Source of the DNA: Caryophanon tenue
GTDB lineage: Bacteria > Bacillota > Bacilli > Bacillales_A > Planococcaceae
Direction: 5' to 3'
Assembly (NCBI RefSeq): GCF_001700315.1
Contig: NZ_MASJ01000038.1
Coordinates: forward strand, 62,001-126,000
DNA length: 64,000 nucleotides
Below the pieces are notes generated by a model. That model saw only the letters and a program-made list of their open reading frames with translations, was not told the DNA's origin and searched no databases. This document shows, in pieces, positions 61,557-64,000 of this stretch (positions are counted from its first letter, which is position 1; each line of letters opens with the position of its first letter). The translations under genes and the position numbers were made by a program.

Positions 61557-62341
61557 CAATTTTAACAAAAATTTTAGCGCAAAAAGCTGTGGAAATTGAA
61601 CAGTTAAAGCAACAAGCTCCTACGTATGTAGCAGATGCCAAACAACGCCCCTCTTTATTTGAAACGCTGAACACAACAAATCGTCTGCATGTCATTGCCG
61701 AAATGAAACGTGCGTCACCATCAAAAGGCTTAATCGCAGAAGGTGCAAATCCAGTTGCACAAGGTATGGCGTATGAGCAAGCCGGCGCTGCTTGTATTTC
61801 CGTATTAACCGATGAATGTTTTTTTAAAGGCTCATTTGAAGACTTACAAAATGTCGCAAATGCCGTATCCATCCCGCTTCTTTGCAAAGATTTCGTCATT
61901 GATGAAGTCCAAATCGACTATGCAAAAGCAGCAGGCGCATCCGTTGTTCTGTTAATTGTGGCAGCGCTCGATGACATGACATTACAGCGTCTACACGACT
62001 ACGCTACAAGCTTAGATTTAGATATTTTAGTCGAAACACATAATGTCGATGAGCTACACCGTGCCCTTCGTATTGGCGCAAAAATTATCGGTGTTAATAA
62101 CCGAAATCTACACGACTTCTCGATTGATTTAGCACATACCGAGGATATTGCTGCACACTTCCCATTCAATGAAGAACGTATTTTTATTAGTGAAAGTGGC
62201 ATTTGGACGAGCGAAGACGCTGCACGAGTAGCAAAAGCCGGCGCAAAAGCCGTACTTGTCGGTGAGTCATTAATGCGTAGTGACTCTGTTCAATCTGCGC
62301 TACAAAGCTTACAAGTCCCATTATTGGCGGTGAAACGATGA
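61553..62341 (+). CDS. trpC: Indole-3-glycerol-phosphate synthase
   Basis: TIM-barrel enzyme closing the indole ring from CdRP. The 262 residues show IAEMKRASPSKG (Lys near residue 50), LLCKDFVIDEVQID (the catalytic Lys near 108), VNNRNLHDFSID near 182 and ISESGIWT near 210. It overlaps trpD and trpF by four bases each, so the three are translated together. Confidence 0.97.
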   Translation: MTILTKILAQKAVEIEQLKQQAPTYVADAKQRPSLFETLNTTNRLHVIAEMKRASPSKGLIAEGANPVAQGMAYEQAGAACISVLTDECFFKGSFEDLQNVANAVSIPLLCKDFVIDEVQIDYAKAAGASVVLLIVAALDDMTLQRLHDYATSLDLDILVETHNVDELHRALRIGAKIIGVNNRNLHDFSIDLAHTEDIAAHFPFNEERIFISESGIWTSEDAARVAKAGAKAVLVGESLMRSDSVQSALQSLQVPLLAVKR

Positions 62342-62952
62342 CCTTCGTTAAAATTTGTGGTTTAACAACAGCCGAGCATGTTGAGACAGCCGTTACACAT
62401 GGTGCAAATTTTATCGGCTTTGTATTTGCACCGAGCAGTCGCCAAGTAACAATCGAGCAAGCGCAGCAACTTGCAGCAGCGATTCCAAGCACCGTCAAAA
62501 AAGTCGGTGTGTTCGTCAATGAAACGGCACAAAACATTCAGCATATCGCACAAGCTGTACCACTCGATTACATTCAATATCACGGTGACGAAACACCTGA
62601 ATTTATTCAAACAATCGGCTTACCTGCCATTAAAGCATTTTCGATTGCGACAGCACAAGATGTGCAACAAGCCGCTACGTATGACGTAGACTACTACTTA
62701 TTTGACGCACCTGGTACAGACTACCGCGGTGGCAGTGGACATACATTTGATTGGTCACTATTACAACACGCAGGCATTCCGAAACATCGCGTTATCGTAG
62801 CAGGTGGACTACACGCAGAAAATGTGGCAGATGCCATTCAACTCGTGCAGCCATTTGGTGTCGATGTATCAAGCGGTGTCGAAACGAATAAAGTAAAAGA
62901 CCATGCGAAAATTGAAGCGTTCCTTCAAGCCGCAAAAGGAGAGAATCTATAA
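62338..62952 (+). CDS. trpF: Phosphoribosylanthranilate isomerase
   Basis: Amadori isomerase of 204 residues on a TIM barrel: [14 protein letters not shown] (general-base Cys near residue 7), [28 protein letters not shown], and [17 protein letters not shown] with the catalytic Asp near 125, ending with [22 protein letters not shown]. It overlaps trpC by four bases and trpB by one. Confidence 0.97.
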   Translation: MTFVKICGLTTAEHVETAVTHGANFIGFVFAPSSRQVTIEQAQQLAAAIPSTVKKVGVFVNETAQNIQHIAQAVPLDYIQYHGDETPEFIQTIGLPAIKAFSIATAQDVQQAATYDVDYYLFDAPGTDYRGGSGHTFDWSLLQHAGIPKHRVIVAGGLHAENVADAIQLVQPFGVDVSSGVETNKVKDHAKIEAFLQAAKGENL

Positions 62953-64000
62953 TGACGACAGCACAAAAAGGACGTTATGGGCGCTTTGGTGGACAGTTTG
63001 TTCCTGAAACACTTATGACGGCACTACAGGAGCTTGAAGTTGCCTATAACGATGCGAAACAAGATGAATCGTTCCAGCAAGAACTTGCCTATTATTTAAA
63101 AGATTATGTAGGACGTGAAACACCACTTTACTACGCAGAAGGTTTAACGAAAGAGTTAGGCGGCGCAAAAATTTATTTAAAGCGTGAAGACTTAAACCAT
63201 ACCGGTGCACATAAAATTAATAATGCCATTGGACAGGCACTGCTTGCAAAACGTATGGGCAAACAAAAGATTGTTGCAGAAACTGGCGCAGGTCAGCACG
63301 GTGTCGCAACGGCTACTGCTTGTGCCCTACTTAATCTAGAATGCGTTGTATTTATGGGCGCAGAGGATGTACGTCGCCAACAACTAAACGTCTTCCGTAT
63401 GGAGCTACTTGGCACAAAAGTCATTCCGGTTGAAAAAGGGTCTGCTACATTAAAAGATGCCGTTAACGAAGCACTGCGCTATTGGGTAACGAATATTGAC
63501 GACACGCATTATATTTTAGGCTCTGCACTTGGACCACATCCTTTCCCAGAAATCGTTCGTGACTTCCAGCGCATTATTGGCGATGAAACACGCGCACAAA
63601 TTCTTGAAAAAGAACAGCGCTTACCAGACGCTGTTGTTGCATGTGTTGGTGGTGGCAGTAACGCGATCGGCATGTTTTACCCGTTTGTTGACGACGAAGC
63701 TGTACGCATGTACGGCATTGAAGCAGCAGGCAGTGGTGTCGATACGCAAAAGCACGCAGCAGCCATTCATGATGGCAAAGTAGGCGTCTTACACGGTGCG
63801 CTTATGTATTTATTACAAGATGAAAATGGCTTTGTACAGGAGGCACATTCTATTTCAGCTGGACTGGATTATCCAGGAGTTGGACCAGAACACTGCTATT
63901 TACATGATATCGGGCGTGTCCAGTATCCACATATTTCCGATGCTGAGGCACTTGAAGGGGTTAAACTACTTTGTCGTACAGAGGGGATTTTACCCGCATT
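62952..64000 (+). CDS. trpB: Tryptophan synthase beta chain, partial at the right edge
   Basis: PLP enzyme joining indole and serine to tryptophan. The frame is open to the window edge (349 full codons of about 400). It starts [16 protein letters not shown], with the PLP-Lys in [10 protein letters not shown] (near residue 86), [18 protein letters not shown], the phosphate-binding [12 protein letters not shown] near 230, and EGILPA just before the cut. The start ATG shares one base with the trpF stop. trpA is expected beyond the edge. Confidence 0.97.
   Translation, partial: MTTAQKGRYGRFGGQFVPETLMTALQELEVAYNDAKQDESFQQELAYYLKDYVGRETPLYYAEGLTKELGGAKIYLKREDLNHTGAHKINNAIGQALLAKRMGKQKIVAETGAGQHGVATATACALLNLECVVFMGAEDVRRQQLNVFRMELLGTKVIPVEKGSATLKDAVNEALRYWVTNIDDTHYILGSALGPHPFPEIVRDFQRIIGDETRAQILEKEQRLPDAVVACVGGGSNAIGMFYPFVDDEAVRMYGIEAAGSGVDTQKHAAAIHDGKVGVLHGALMYLLQDENGFVQEAHSISAGLDYPGVGPEHCYLHDIGRVQYPHISDAEALEGVKLLCRTEGILPA

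Noticed and set aside
1-64000. CRISPR arrays, tRNA/rRNA genes, transposases, phage genes
   Set aside because: I looked for repeat-spacer periodicity, cloverleaf-like sequences and typical mobile-element proteins and saw none; the only repeats are the intergenic terminator-like elements.

Overview
The window looks like chromosomal DNA of a low-GC, Gram-positive, aerobic member of the Bacillales, most likely the Lysinibacillus/Solibacillus/Kurthia (Planococcaceae/Caryophanaceae) group. The reasons are AT-rich sequence with strong Shine-Dalgarno sites, Bacillus-type gene neighbourhoods (pbpG-speB-ywhD-ywhB, ywfO-lipL-hemQ, ung-ywdI-ywdK-pdxK, yojF-bshB2, yceCDEF-like ter genes), coproheme decarboxylase HemQ, bacillithiol deacetylase BshB2 and a T-box-controlled trp operon. 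I saw no rRNA, tRNA, CRISPR array, phage or IS transposase.

Left part (1-16.1 kb): short/branched acyl-CoA oxidation plus cobalamin. A minus-strand operon thiolase - 3-hydroxyacyl-CoA dehydrogenase - two acyl-CoA dehydrogenases - TetR regulator is followed, behind a terminator, by the AdoCbl-dependent fused isobutyryl-CoA mutase icmF. A FadF-type membrane Fe-S oxidoreductase, which takes electrons from the dehydrogenases to quinone, lies just upstream under its own promoter. The fadF and thiolase promoter regions carry near-identical palindromes, probably sites of the TetR protein. Next comes btuF-btuC-btuD/cbiZ-pduO behind a cobalamin riboswitch; it imports and salvages corrinoids and makes the AdoCbl that IcmF needs.

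16.1-25.7 kb: argS, a DUF1934 gene, a 5TM protein with a degenerate GGDEF domain, and a small module (enolase-superfamily epimerase, GNAT acetyltransferase, divergent PrpR_N-like regulator, NhaC-type antiporter) tied together by an identical 17-nt direct-repeat motif in two promoter regions; then agmatinase.

25.7-42.4 kb: housekeeping genes: pbpG, ywhD, ywhB, a broken sortase A, ywfO, a truncated surface adhesin, yuzB, lipL, hemQ, an M20 peptidase, ywdK/ywdI/ung, pdxK, yojF-bshB2, yjiH. The sortase has lost its anchor by a frameshift and the nearby adhesin lacks a sorting signal, which suggests joint decay.

42.4-51.1 kb: a Ter (tellurite-type) stress operon: three TerD paralogues, terC, then a metabolite-biosynthesis set (CitE-like aldolase, PRTase-TRSP, StiP, HAD phosphatase), a TerA-like protein and a vWA protein, read from a perfect TGAAAC-N16-CGTA ECF-sigma promoter. 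terC carries an in-frame TGA in place of an expected Trp codon.

51.1-64 kb: ilvA, a P-loop kinase, a TrpXYZ-type ABC transporter, a preQ1-I riboswitch with queT, an acyl-CoA ligase, and a tryptophan T-box (specifier TGG) driving trpE-like-trpD-trpC-trpF-trpB (cut by the window edge). The trpE product has lost the catalytic motifs of anthranilate synthase. A family of structured intergenic repeats (five copies) sits at gene ends across the right two thirds of the window.
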